Positions 18,325-26,790 are shown, numbered from the stretch's first letter. The stretch: DNA of 64,000 nt from Hoeflea marina (GCF_003182275.1 NZ_QGTR01000002.1:124001-188000); one strand, 5' to 3'. A program made the numbers and translations. The notes: generated by a model from the letters alone, not told the origin.

Positions 18325-19464
18325 TCAGTCCTGCGCTGCTCGCCGTGATTGAACCGCGGGCCTGTGCCGCATCAGGCGGTAGCGCTCGAAGGCCTGGAAG
18401 ATCTTCTTCTGGCTGTTGAGTTCGGTCTTGCGCATGGCCGATTTGAGCTGTTTCTGCACGGTGTCGAGGCGGACGCCTCGCGCCTCGGCTATGGCGCCGA
18501 GCGGCCGCGACGAAAGCACCGCCTGCAGCACCTCGGCCTCGGCGCGGCTGATCTCGTAGGCGCGGCCGAAATCCATCACCTCGTCGATGCCGGGATCGGC
18601 AGCGAAGCCGAGTTCGAGGATGGTGACGGTGCGGTGGCCGTCATGGCGGCGCTGCCCCGGGATCCGTGAGAACAGGTCCTGGCACTGCAGCAGATAGGTG
18701 ACGCCCTTGGCGTGATGGCGCAGCACCAGGCTGCCGCCCTCGCCGGATGTAACCCGGCGGGCGATAAACCGGGTCAGCGATTCCGCCTGGGCCGGGTCGG
18801 CACAGGACAGCGCGCCGTTGGAAAGCAGGAGGAAGCGCTCCTTGAGCAGTTCGCCGAAGGCGGCGTTGCCATCGAGAACCCGGTTGTTGGCAATGATCGC
18901 CACGGCCGCATTGAGCATGTCGAGCGACTGCCGCGCCAGGTCGCCGGCGAGGCCGAGATCGAGATGCCTGCGGGTGAGCTTGATCGCGGTGAAGACGTGG
19001 CGCGACAGCAGTTCCAGGAACCGGCGCTGCCGGGCATCGAAATCATGAGACGGACCGAGCGTCGACACGCCGAACCAGCCGATGCAGCCGTCATGGCTCA
19101 GATTGGCGCCGCTGATGTTGTAGATCTCCTGCCGAAGCAGATACTCCTGGTGGATCGGACTGACGCGCGCCTCCTCGCGGCTGACATAGCTGCGCTCGTC
19201 AATATAGACGCCGGGCTGGTGCGCCATGACCCGCGGCACCCGGAAATCGATCGGGGCGTAGTCGGCCAGATATTCCGTGGCGAAGTCCGGGTTGCCGCGC
19301 GCCAGCAGGCTGACATAGTCGCGTCCGGTTTCCAGCGAGCTCAGCATCAGATGGATCGGGCCGGCGCCGAGATGGTCACCGATGGCCGCGGCGGTGTCTG
19401 ACCAGCTCTCCGGCTCCAGAGCCGATTCGTAGACCATCCGGATGAGACGGTCGGTCCCGTCCAT
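18325..19464 (-). CDS. LuxR-family transcriptional regulator
   Basis: A 379-aa protein starting at the second of two adjacent ATGs (19464), which has GGAGG seven bases upstream; 19467 is equally in frame. The first ~240 residues look like a PAS/GAF-type sensory module without an acyl-homoserine-lactone-binding signature. The last ~65 residues are a LuxR/FixJ-type helix-turn-helix (ISRAEAEVLQAVLSSRPLG, then VRLDTVQKQLKSAMRK). It lies immediately upstream of the TPR-CHAT gene on the same strand, 204 bp away, and opposite the CHAT remnant, so it is the probable regulator of the block. The signal it senses is unknown. Confidence 0.87.
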   Translation of the reverse strand: MDGTDRLIRMVYESALEPESWSDTAAAIGDHLGAGPIHLMLSSLETGRDYVSLLARGNPDFATEYLADYAPIDFRVPRVMAHQPGVYIDERSYVSREEARVSPIHQEYLLRQEIYNISGANLSHDGCIGWFGVSTLGPSHDFDARQRRFLELLSRHVFTAIKLTRRHLDLGLAGDLARQSLDMLNAAVAIIANNRVLDGNAAFGELLKERFLLLSNGALSCADPAQAESLTRFIARRVTSGEGGSLVLRHHAKGVTYLLQCQDLFSRIPGQRRHDGHRTVTILELGFAADPGIDEVMDFGRAYEISRAEAEVLQAVLSSRPLGAIAEARGVRLDTVQKQLKSAMRKTELNSQKKIFQAFERYRLMRHRPAVQSRRAAQD

Positions 19465-19900
19465 CATCCTGCCTCCGCACGAAGCCGACCGTGCCCGGCG
19501 GCACCGCGCGACACCCGCCTGCCGGCGATGCCCCCGGATCGGCCTGCAGCGCCATGGACGCCCGGCAGCACGCCCCGGCGCGCCTCGCCCCCCGTCTGAC
19601 GGGACACGCCCCCGGGCAGCTGCGCGGTGATGTCGTGACGGACACTGGTGCGGTGGATATCGGGAGCCTTGATGGGAAGCGCGGCGGAGATGCCTGCAAG
19701 CTGCATCGGCGCCCGTCTGGCAATCAACATGCATCCCCTGTTGCGATGGTCTCGGCGATCCGAAAGTTCCTCGCGGGCCTGGTGGCCGCGCGAGCTCGTG
19801 CAGGTGCCCCATTCTTTCCGAGCATTAGAGCCTTGTCAATTGTCGCGGGACGGCCGACGGCCCGCGCCTGCGCCGCCAGCATCGTCTTCCGCGCGGATAC
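19465..19900. other. Intergenic region between the LuxR gene and the CHAT remnant
   Basis: About 435 bp with no recognisable coding sequence. It should hold the minus-strand promoter of the LuxR gene and, at its right edge, the palindromic element of the CHAT remnant. No clear sigma-70 promoter was picked out. Confidence 0.4.
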
Positions 19901-19920
19901 TCCCCAGATGGGGTATGGCC
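19901..19920 (+). promoter_or_regulatory. Second copy of the palindromic operator candidate
   Basis: The + strand contains CCCCAGATGGGG (19902-19913) followed by TATGG. It matches the element upstream of the intact CHAT gene at 16 of 20 positions and points the same way relative to the CHAT sequence. It directly abuts the ATG at 19915, which has no ribosome site, so the original 5' part of the remnant was probably deleted. Confidence 0.5.
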
Positions 19921-20355
19921 ACGGCGACTGGCCTTGCTAGGAATGTCGGGGTCCCGCTGGCGAAGGTCGGCGAGTTCTATGCCGCCAATGGCGCGGTCTC
20001 GGCCCTTCCGCCGCAGGTGCTGGTGAGCAGGCGACCGGAGACCAGTGACCTGGGCAGCGGCGCCTGGCTGATCCGCGATCACGCGATCACCGTCATGCCG
20101 ACGGTGTCCGGCCTCAGCATGCTGCGCACGCAGGCAGCCGGCGCGCGCGCGCTGCTGGTCTCCCACTGGGTGGTCGACGACGCCGCCACGGCGGCGCTGA
20201 TGTCGCGCCTGTTCGGCGCCGCCGCCCGACCCGGCACGCGGCCGAGCCAGGCGCTGCAGCTTTCCATGCTGTCGCTCATCGATGATCCGGACAACCCCGA
20301 CTGGAAGGACCCCGCCTACTGGGCGCCCTTCGTGCTGGTCGGCGAACCGCTGTAG
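19915..20355 (+). pseudogene. CHAT-domain remnant lacking the catalytic core
   Basis: The recognisable part starts near 19978 and aligns with the intact CHAT domain: NGAVSALP matches NGPVSSLP, WLIRDHAITVMPTVSGLSML matches WFIRDHAVTVLPSVSSLSIL, then, after an abrupt junction near 20128, ARALLVSHWVVDDAATAALM matches ARSMLVSHWAVASDATVALM. The end DPAYWAPFVLVGEPL is conserved. About 170-190 residues are missing at the junction, including the catalytic His (ATHG) and Cys (LSACNTA). No TPR region precedes it. The frame stays open, so a short inactive protein is conceivable, but a deleted gene copy is more likely. Confidence 0.72.
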
Positions 20356-20416
20356 GGGCGGGGGGAGCAATGCTGAGGCGAGATTCCAAGCTTGATGGGA
20401 AAAGCGACATCACTGG

Positions 20417-20445
20417 CTGGCGCCGCCGCTTAAGGGAGGCGCCAG
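20417..20445. terminator. Hairpin between convergent genes
   Basis: CTGGCGCC (20417-20424) pairs perfectly with GGCGCCAG (20438-20445) across a 13-nt loop. It lies between the stop of the CHAT remnant (+) and the stop of the M19 gene (-). There is no T-run, so intrinsic termination is only a possibility. Confidence 0.35.
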
Positions 20446-20510
20446 AAGTGCAGATCCTCTCAGAGCCTGTAAAAGTGTGATGGTCGCGGCTTGTTGCCGG
20501 CCCGCCGCAC

Positions 20511-21485
20511 TCACAGAACCTGATCGAGCAGGCCCAGCCAGTTTTCGCCCATGATTTTGCGGATCTTGCTGTCGGTCCAGCCGGCGCGCTGCATGGCAGC
20601 CGTGAGGTTGGGGTAGTCGGATATTGATTTCAGACCATCGGGGAAATCGACCTTCCAGAACTCGGTCAGTTGTCTGCCGTCACCCTTGTCCCGGTTGAGA
20701 TACTCGAAAAAGGGCGTGCCGTAGCCCATGGTGAAATCGGTGCCAAAGCCGGTTGAATCTTCGCCGACGATATTGATGATATAGTCGATGGCCTCGACAT
20801 AGTCGTCGACCGTGGAATCATTGCCGCGCCGCAGGAACGGCGGGAACATGGTGACCCCGACGAAGCCGCCGTGTTCGGCGATAAAGCGCAACTGCTCGTC
20901 GGACTTGTTGCGCGGATGCTGCTTGAGACCGCTCGGCAGACAATGGCTGTAGGCCACAGGCTTCTTGGAGGCGAGGATGACGTCCCGCGAGGTCTGCGGT
21001 CCGACATGGCTGAGATCGCAGAGCATCCCGACCCGGTTCATTTCTGCGACCACGTCATGCCCGAAATCCGACAATCCGCTGTCGCGGCTCTCATAGCACC
21101 CAGAACCAACGAGGTTCTGGGTGTTGTAGGTCATCTGCACGATGCCCACGCCCTGCTCCTTGAACAACTCGATGAATTCGAGCCGGTCCTCGAAGGCGGT
21201 CGTGTTCTGGAACCCGAGCAGGATGGCGGTCTTGTTCTCGGTCTTGGCCCGCCGGATGTCGTCGGCGGTGCGAGCCTTCAGCAGGCGGTCGGGATATTTC
21301 GCAAATGCCCGGTTCCACTCAGCGATGTTGAGCATCGTGTCGCGGAAGTTTTCCCAAACCGAACAGGTGCAGTTGGCGCCGGTCAGGCCGCCGCTCCGCA
21401 TGGCGTCGAAGACCTCTTCGCTCCATTTGGAAATGATCAGGCCGTCGAAGACGATGAGTTCGTCGTGCAGTGTTGCCACGCTCAT
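20511..21485 (-). CDS. M19-family (membrane dipeptidase-like) protein with altered metal ligands
   Basis: A 324-aa protein; the ATG at 21485 has AAAGGA at good spacing. The fold is that of renal-dipeptidase-like (M19) amidohydrolases: LSHVGPQTSRDVI and the SH of AYSHCLPSG supply two metal-binding histidines, followed by HPRNKSDEQLRFIAEHGGFVGV. However, the usual N-terminal H-x-D pair (expected after D-G) is replaced by FDGLIISKW, and the bridging Glu of the E-G-G motif is replaced in LLGFQNT. Ordinary binuclear zinc dipeptidase activity is therefore doubtful. It is the last gene of the Liv-type importer operon, 16 bp after the second ATPase, so it probably acts on the imported compound or a derivative of it. 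Confidence 0.82.
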   Translation of the reverse strand: MSVATLHDELIVFDGLIISKWSEEVFDAMRSGGLTGANCTCSVWENFRDTMLNIAEWNRAFAKYPDRLLKARTADDIRRAKTENKTAILLGFQNTTAFEDRLEFIELFKEQGVGIVQMTYNTQNLVGSGCYESRDSGLSDFGHDVVAEMNRVGMLCDLSHVGPQTSRDVILASKKPVAYSHCLPSGLKQHPRNKSDEQLRFIAEHGGFVGVTMFPPFLRRGNDSTVDDYVEAIDYIINIVGEDSTGFGTDFTMGYGTPFFEYLNRDKGDGRQLTEFWKVDFPDGLKSISDYPNLTAAMQRAGWTDSKIRKIMGENWLGLLDQVL

Positions 21486-21501
21486 GGGATATTCCTTTGT
21501 C

Positions 21502-22215
21502 TTAGAGATAGATGTTGCGCACGATCGCTTCGTGATCACCGGCCATGGCCGCGACATCGCCGCCGTCAACCGCCTGACCGTCGCGCAGAACGATGAAGCG
21601 GTCTGCAGCGCGGAAGGCCAGATTGAGGTTCTGCTCGACCATCAGCAGCGTCACCCCTTCAGCCTTCAGTATGTCGATGATCTGCGCGATTTCCTCGCAC
21701 AGTTGCGGCGAGAGCCCGCCAGAAGGCTCATCGAGCAGCAGCAGCAGTGGATCCGACATCAGCGCGCGGCCGATGGCGACCATTTGCTGTTCGCCACCCG
21801 AAAGGGTTCGTGTGGGCTGCTTTCTGCGGTCGGCCAGCCGCGGGAAACGCTGGTAAGTGGTGGCGAGCGACTGGGCGGCCGTCGACGAGCCGCGGCGCAT
21901 CGCGCCGAGACGCAGATTGTCCTCGACCGTGAGGTCTGGGAACAGGTCGCGTGCTTGCGATACCTGAGCGACGCCGTGGGCGAAGATTCGGTGCGGATCA
22001 AGGCCCGCGAGTTCGGTGCCCATCAGTTTCACTGAGCCCGACGTGGGTTTGATGAAGCCACAAATAGCATTCAAGGAGGTTGATTTTCCCGACCCGTTGG
22101 CGCCCAGAAGCGTCAGGCATTCGCCACGACGCACATCATAGCTGGCGCCGCGCAGGATGGCTTTCTTGCCATAGCTGACATTGAGATCAGAGATCGAAAG
22201 AAGAATGTCATGCAT
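21502..22215 (-). CDS. livF: Branched-chain amino acid-type ABC transporter ATPase (LivF)
   Basis: A 237-aa nucleotide-binding subunit with Walker A GANGSGKST, signature LSGGEQQMVAIGRALM, Walker B LLLLLDEPSGGLSP and the LivF-type end NIYL. It energises uptake together with the LivG-like partner. Its ATG overlaps the end of the upstream livG gene by 8 bp, so translation is probably coupled. The Liv family moves branched-chain amino acids but also many amides, short-chain acids and ureas; the substrate here is not evident. Confidence 0.9.
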   Translation of the reverse strand: MHDILLSISDLNVSYGKKAILRGASYDVRRGECLTLLGANGSGKSTSLNAICGFIKPTSGSVKLMGTELAGLDPHRIFAHGVAQVSQARDLFPDLTVEDNLRLGAMRRGSSTAAQSLATTYQRFPRLADRRKQPTRTLSGGEQQMVAIGRALMSDPLLLLLDEPSGGLSPQLCEEIAQIIDILKAEGVTLLMVEQNLNLAFRAADRFIVLRDGQAVDGGDVAAMAGDHEAIVRNIYL

Positions 22216-22972
22216 GACCGAGATAGGCCTCCAGAACCGTCTTGTCGTTGCGAATTTCTGCCGGGGTGCCCTCGGCGATCCGCATTCCGGCAGCCATGAC
22301 CAGGATACGGTCGGCCGCCGCCATCACCAGCTCGACTGCGTGCTCGATAAGCAGGATGCCGACACCGTTTTCCCCTGAAAGGCGCTTGATGATCTCCATC
22401 ATCTGAGCGCGCGCGATGGGTGAAAGTCCCACCGCCGGCTCGTCGAGGAGCAGCAAGGGCGGTTCGCTCGCCACCGTGCGGATGATCTCGACGATGCGCT
22501 GCTGGCCACCGGAAAGCTCGCTGGCCGGAATGTCTGCCATCTGATCCATCTTCATGAGCTTGAGCAGGCGCCTTGCTTTTGCCGCTGCGTCGCGTTCGGC
22601 CTGGCGAGCCTGGCGGAGGCCGAACAGGATCTGGATGAAGTTCCCCTCTGTCTGCATGTGGAGTCCCGTCATGACGTTCTCCAGCACCGTCAGGGCCGGG
22701 AACAATCCGCCGTTCTGGAAGGTTCGCCGTAGTCCCCGGGCGGAGATGCTGTGCGGCGAACTGTGCGCGATTTCCGCGCCATTGAGCCGCACCGACCCAT
22801 GGGTGGGCCTGACATAGCCGGAGATCGCATTGAAGAGCGTCGTTTTGCCGGCGCCGTTCGGACCAATGACGGCGCGAACTTGCCCAGCCTCCAGGGAAAA
22901 TGACACATCATCAAGCGCCTTCAGGCCGGAGAAATGAACCCCGAGATGGTCTACCGTGAGGAGAGATGTCAT
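22208..22972 (-). CDS. livG: Branched-chain amino acid-type ABC transporter ATPase (LivG)
   Basis: A 254-aa ATPase subunit with Walker A GPNGAGKTT, the LivG-typical RTFQNGGLFPALTVLENV, signature ELSGGQQRIVEI, Walker B LLLLDEPAVGLSP and switch-region LLIEHAVELV. It sits 5 bp downstream of livM and overlaps livF, inside the importer operon. Confidence 0.9.
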   Translation of the reverse strand: MTSLLTVDHLGVHFSGLKALDDVSFSLEAGQVRAVIGPNGAGKTTLFNAISGYVRPTHGSVRLNGAEIAHSSPHSISARGLRRTFQNGGLFPALTVLENVMTGLHMQTEGNFIQILFGLRQARQAERDAAAKARRLLKLMKMDQMADIPASELSGGQQRIVEIIRTVASEPPLLLLDEPAVGLSPIARAQMMEIIKRLSGENGVGILLIEHAVELVMAAADRILVMAAGMRIAEGTPAEIRNDKTVLEAYLGHA

Positions 22973-22977
22973 GGGGT

Positions 22978-23946
22978 TCAGTCCCTGTGATGGGTTTCGT
23001 GAAAGATCGGCGAGACACGCCGCAAAAGGCTGGCCAGGCCCTTGGGCATGACAAGCAGAACGACCATGACGATTACGCCGAAGAAGATCTCCTCCATGCC
23101 TGGAAAGGCGCGGACATATTCGGGCAGCGCCGTCAACGCCACGGCTCCGAGCACCGCGCCTATCACCGAGCCGAGCCCTCCGACCAGCACCATGGCGAAG
23201 TTGATTATGAGCTGTGTCAGGCCGAAGGATTCAGGAAACACCCGCCCGGTGTGCAGCGCGAACATGGCGCCGGCGATTCCGACGACGAAACCGGACCAGA
23301 CGAACGCTGTGACGATGATGCGTGACGTGGCAATGCCAAGCGATGCGGTTGCGATCTCGTTTTCACGGACCGCGACGATTGCCCGGCCCAGCCGCGAACG
23401 CAGCAGATTTACCGTGCCCGCCACCAGCAGCGTGGTCAGCAGCAAGAAGATGTAGAACTGCACCGTATCGGAATTGAGCTGCAGTCCAAAAATGTCGCCG
23501 CGATCGAGCGCCAGCCCGTCGGTGCCACCGGTGAGGGCGCCGGCATGCGTGTAGAACCAGCGCATCAACTCGCCGAACGCCAGCGTGACGATTGCCAGAT
23601 AGTACAGTCTGATGCCGCGCAGGGCTGCTGCCGAGGCCAGAAATCCTCCGGCCGCCCCCGCCAGGCCCGCGAGGGGAACGGTCAGGAGCCAGGGAAGTCC
23701 AAGGGCATTTCCCGCCATGGCCGAGGCGTATGCCCCGATACCGAAAAAGGCGGTGTTGGCGAACGCAAGTTGCCCGAGATTTCCAATCACCACAGAAAAG
23801 CCGAGCGTGACCAGCGTATAGATCAGCATGGCATTGATAATGAATTGCGTATACGGGTTTGTCGCCAGCGGAATGGCGAGCGCCAGGATCGGCAGCAGCC
23901 AGAAGATCCAGCGCGGTGCAGTTCGGGATTCGGCCGGAGTGTGCAT
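22978..23946 (-). CDS. livM: Branched-chain amino acid-type ABC permease (LivM)
   Basis: A hydrophobic 322-aa permease with about nine to ten membrane segments and the family motif FGIGAYASAMAGNALGLPW near the N-terminus. Of two in-frame ATGs (23952 and 23946) the second has GAGGAA at better spacing. It pairs with LivH to form the membrane channel. The gene starts 10 bp after the livH stop. Confidence 0.88.
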   Translation of the reverse strand: MHTPAESRTAPRWIFWLLPILALAIPLATNPYTQFIINAMLIYTLVTLGFSVVIGNLGQLAFANTAFFGIGAYASAMAGNALGLPWLLTVPLAGLAGAAGGFLASAAALRGIRLYYLAIVTLAFGELMRWFYTHAGALTGGTDGLALDRGDIFGLQLNSDTVQFYIFLLLTTLLVAGTVNLLRSRLGRAIVAVRENEIATASLGIATSRIIVTAFVWSGFVVGIAGAMFALHTGRVFPESFGLTQLIINFAMVLVGGLGSVIGAVLGAVALTALPEYVRAFPGMEEIFFGVIVMVVLLVMPKGLASLLRRVSPIFHETHHRD

Positions 23947-23956
23947 GGTCATTTCC

Positions 23957-24826
23957 TCAGACCTTGATCACGACTTTGCGGCCGAAAAGGCCGCGGGGCC
24001 GGATCAGCAGCACGAGGATGATTAGGAGATAGGCGGTGATATCGATGAGGGCCGTGTTCAGATAGGCCCCCGCATACTGCTCAGCGAGCCCGAGCAGAAG
24101 TCCGCCGATCACCGAGCCACCGAGCGAGCCGAAGCCGCCGAGCGTCATGGCCGCGAATCCCTTGATCAGAAAACTGGCGCCTAGATCGGGGTGGAGAAAC
24201 GATACCGGAGCGATGAGCACGCCGCCGACCGCGCCGAGAGCGGCGCCGGTCCCCCAGCTGAAATCGTGGAAGCGACTGACGTCGATGCCGATGAGCCGCG
24301 CGCCGCGTTCGGATTGATAGACCGCCTGCACCATTTTACCGATATCGGTCAGATGCAGGAGGATGAAGAAGGCGGCAAGCAGCACGGCGACGATGCCGAT
24401 GGTGAATATGGCATCGCCGGTGATGATGATGCTGCCAACGAAGATTGGATCAACATCGAACACCCTGGGCATCGGCAGGACTTCACGGCCCCACACCAGG
24501 CGGGCGATACCGCGCAAGGCGAAGCCGAAGGAAATGCTCATCAGCGCCAGTCCGATATGAGGTCCGCCGCGGATGGGCCGTATGAGCCCGCGGCTGAAGA
24601 CAATGCCGATGGCGAACATGGCCGCGATGGCGAGGAGGCCTGCGGGCAGGAAGGCGAAGCCGAGACCGATCACCAGTATATAGGCGAGGAAGGCCCCTGC
24701 CATGACAAAGTCGCCGTGACCAAAGCTGACAATGGTCGTCGAGCGGTAGATCACCGTGAGCGACAGCGCGATGAGCGCATAGATGGCGCCTTGGGATATG
24801 CCGGCGATGGAAAGCTGCATAAGCAT
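23957..24826 (-). CDS. livH: Branched-chain amino acid-type ABC permease (LivH)
   Basis: A 289-aa polytopic permease. The ATG at 24826 follows AGAAAGG at seven bases, which excludes the long upstream frame extension. Family features include GAIYALIALSLTVIYRSTT, SFGHGDFVMAGAF and GGFGSLGGSVIGGLLLGLAE near the C-terminus. It follows the substrate-binding-protein gene after an 88-bp gap that contains a strong hairpin, which probably sets a lower expression level than for the binding protein. Confidence 0.88.
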   Translation of the reverse strand: MLMQLSIAGISQGAIYALIALSLTVIYRSTTIVSFGHGDFVMAGAFLAYILVIGLGFAFLPAGLLAIAAMFAIGIVFSRGLIRPIRGGPHIGLALMSISFGFALRGIARLVWGREVLPMPRVFDVDPIFVGSIIITGDAIFTIGIVAVLLAAFFILLHLTDIGKMVQAVYQSERGARLIGIDVSRFHDFSWGTGAALGAVGGVLIAPVSFLHPDLGASFLIKGFAAMTLGGFGSLGGSVIGGLLLGLAEQYAGAYLNTALIDITAYLLIILVLLIRPRGLFGRKVVIKV

Positions 24827-24867
24827 GGAGATGCCTTTCTGGTGCTGCTCTGCTGGTGCGCTGTAGA

Positions 24868-24895
24868 CATCGGGCGGAATGCGTGCCGCCCGATG
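24868..24895 (-). terminator. Intercistronic hairpin after the Liv-type binding-protein gene
   Basis: CATCGGGCGG (24868-24877) pairs perfectly with CCGCCCGATG (24886-24895), with an 8-nt loop. It lies between the binding-protein gene and livH. Such hairpins often stabilise the upstream message or attenuate read-through, giving excess binding protein. Confidence 0.5.
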
Positions 24896-24914
24896 CTTGA
24901 TCTGCTGATCCGGC

Positions 24915-26093
24915 TTACTGGTACGGCGTCTGCCAGGCCTCGAGGACGGTCGGCTTGCCATCGACGAAGCCGGCGACGGCTGATCCCTGCACACCGCGGC
25001 GTTCGTCGGCGGACCATGTGATCGGTGACGAGAGGATGCCGGTGTCCAGATCCTTGATCGCGTCGAGCGCCGCGATCAGCTTGGCCCGGTCTAGATCGGG
25101 GCCGATGGACTTGAGTGCTTCGACAAGCGCAACCCCGGAGCCGATGGCGATGTAGGAGAAATTGGTCAATTCCTCGTCGGGATAGTACTTGTGGATCATG
25201 TCGGCCCACTTCTTCATGCGGGGACCGTCGAGATTGTCGACATAGGGATGGACCACGAAGTAGTTCTTCACGGTGTCGAGGTCGCCCACTCGTTTGAGCG
25301 TGTTCTCGAGATCGGTTCCGGCAGTGCCCATGACGGGTGTGTCCAGTCCGTATTTCTTCATGTCTCGCAGGAAGATCGCCGTTTCAGCCTCGTAGAGCGC
25401 GCCGATGATGAAATCGGGCTTGGCCTGCTTGAGCTTCAGCACCTGGGCCGTTGCGTCCGTCTGGCCGCGTTCCATGACCAGTTCCAGAACGGGCTCTATG
25501 CCTTGCTGCTTCAGATAGGCCCGGGCGGGGTTCGAATAGGAATGAGCCCAGTCGTTGGAATGCTCGATGATCGCTACGTTCCTGGTGTCCGGCCTCGACA
25601 GAACAAATGCGGCCATCGCGTTGCCGTTTGCCTCTCCGGTTGGAACGCCATGGAAGATGTTGGCGCTGGGCGGGGTCGAGATGGTATCACTCACCGCATG
25701 CGCGACGATCCAGGGCAGGCCGGCATCGACGACTTCCGGCTTGATCGCCACGGCGGCGCCGGAGCATGAATTGCCCTGCAGCATGAACACCTTGTCCTGG
25801 TGGATGAGCTTCTTGGCCGCCGCGATCGCCTTGGCCGGGTCGCAGGCCGTGTCTTCCTGGATGGCGACGAGCTTGCGGCCATGAATTCCACCCTCGTCGT
25901 TGATCATCTGGTAGTAGGCCATCAGGCCAATCTCGGCCTTGCTGTAGGAAGAGGCGTTGCCGCTGAACGGGCCCATCACGCCGATACTGATGCTGTCGTC
26001 GGTGATGCCCGTGGTCTCGTCGGCGAAAGCCGGATTGACGGCCAGGAGTGCCAGTACGGCAGCGAGGCCAAATTGCTTAGCGCGAGAGTTCAT
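24915..26093 (-). CDS. Periplasmic substrate-binding protein of the Liv-type ABC importer
   Basis: A 392-aa protein with a signal peptide (AVLALLAVNPAFA-DE) and the type I periplasmic-binding fold of the LivJ/amide-binding family: DSISIGVMGPFSG near the N-terminus, GGIHGRKL, then QGNSCSGAAVAIKPEV. The ATG at 26093 has AAGGAG seven bases upstream. It captures the substrate for the LivHMGF complex. The ligand cannot be named from sequence; the adjacent M19-like protein hints at an amide- or peptide-like compound (inference). Confidence 0.88.
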   Translation of the reverse strand: MNSRAKQFGLAAVLALLAVNPAFADETTGITDDSISIGVMGPFSGNASSYSKAEIGLMAYYQMINDEGGIHGRKLVAIQEDTACDPAKAIAAAKKLIHQDKVFMLQGNSCSGAAVAIKPEVVDAGLPWIVAHAVSDTISTPPSANIFHGVPTGEANGNAMAAFVLSRPDTRNVAIIEHSNDWAHSYSNPARAYLKQQGIEPVLELVMERGQTDATAQVLKLKQAKPDFIIGALYEAETAIFLRDMKKYGLDTPVMGTAGTDLENTLKRVGDLDTVKNYFVVHPYVDNLDGPRMKKWADMIHKYYPDEELTNFSYIAIGSGVALVEALKSIGPDLDRAKLIAALDAIKDLDTGILSSPITWSADERRGVQGSAVAGFVDGKPTVLEAWQTPYQ

Positions 26094-26146
26094 GTGGTTC
26101 TCCTTCTGGGTTAAGATAAAAACCGTCTGACTTGTTTGTATGTTAA

Positions 26147-26770
26147 TCAGCCTGGACTTTCGGTGATCGGCGTCACATGGGAATGCAGGATTGCCTTTAT
26201 CGCCTGCAGCATCTCCTCATAGTAGGGGGTCTCACGGCGCAAAACCGCCTGCACAGCCATTCCGCGAAGCACGTTCATCACAAGGTTCATTGCGACCCGG
26301 GACGACAGCTTCTCGGGTTCCTTTGCAATGAAAGTGGCATCCCACGCGGTCTCGAAGCGGGAGTGCAGATTGAGGATGAGGGGAGCCAGGCGCTGCCGCA
26401 GCCCTTGATCGCCACGGGCGGCAACGATGATCTCGAGCGAGGCGTAGAACCATGTCCCAGAGATCATTTCGGCCCAAAGTCTGTCGATGAACTGGCCGAG
26501 ATCGTATTCGCCGTCACGCAGGCCCGTTGCCAGCTTCTCGATGTCGTTTGCGAAGCCCTCGAACATGGTCTCGGTCGCAGCGACAATTAGGTCCTGCTTG
26601 CCCGGATAATGGTGTGTCTGAGCGCCTCGCGACACGCCGGCGCGCTTGACGATGTGCTGGGTTCCGGTGTTTGCGTAGCCAACTTCCAACAGGGAGTCGA
26701 TCGTTGCTTCGTGCAGCAATCTCTTGGTTTCGGCGCTGCGCTCATCCTGTGTCCGTCTTCGCGTCGTCAC
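26147..26770 (-). CDS. TetR-family transcriptional regulator of the Liv-type operon
   Basis: A 207-aa regulator; the start is a GTG at 26770 with GAGGG upstream. An N-terminal helix-turn-helix (IDSLLEVGYANTGTQHIVKRAGVSRG, here cut: TGTQHIVKRAGVSRGAQ) is followed by an all-helical ligand-binding domain. It lies 53 bp upstream of the binding-protein gene on the same strand. A palindrome (26791-26808) precedes it, implying autoregulation, and a matching half-site (ACATAC on the minus strand near 26143) lies just upstream of the binding-protein gene, so it probably also controls the importer. Confidence 0.85.
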   Translation of the reverse strand: MTTRRRTQDERSAETKRLLHEATIDSLLEVGYANTGTQHIVKRAGVSRGAQTHHYPGKQDLIVAATETMFEGFANDIEKLATGLRDGEYDLGQFIDRLWAEMISGTWFYASLEIIVAARGDQGLRQRLAPLILNLHSRFETAWDATFIAKEPEKLSSRVAMNLVMNVLRGMAVQAVLRRETPYYEEMLQAIKAILHSHVTPITESPG

Positions 26771-26790
26771 TTTCGCCGGCCCTCAAACTA

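Noticed and set aside
14860-18348. A 1,162-codon + strand frame opposite the TPR-CHAT gene
   Set aside because: High GC leaves the antisense frame open; the sense frame has signal peptide, TPR units and a CHAT domain, whereas the antisense protein has no recognisable domain.
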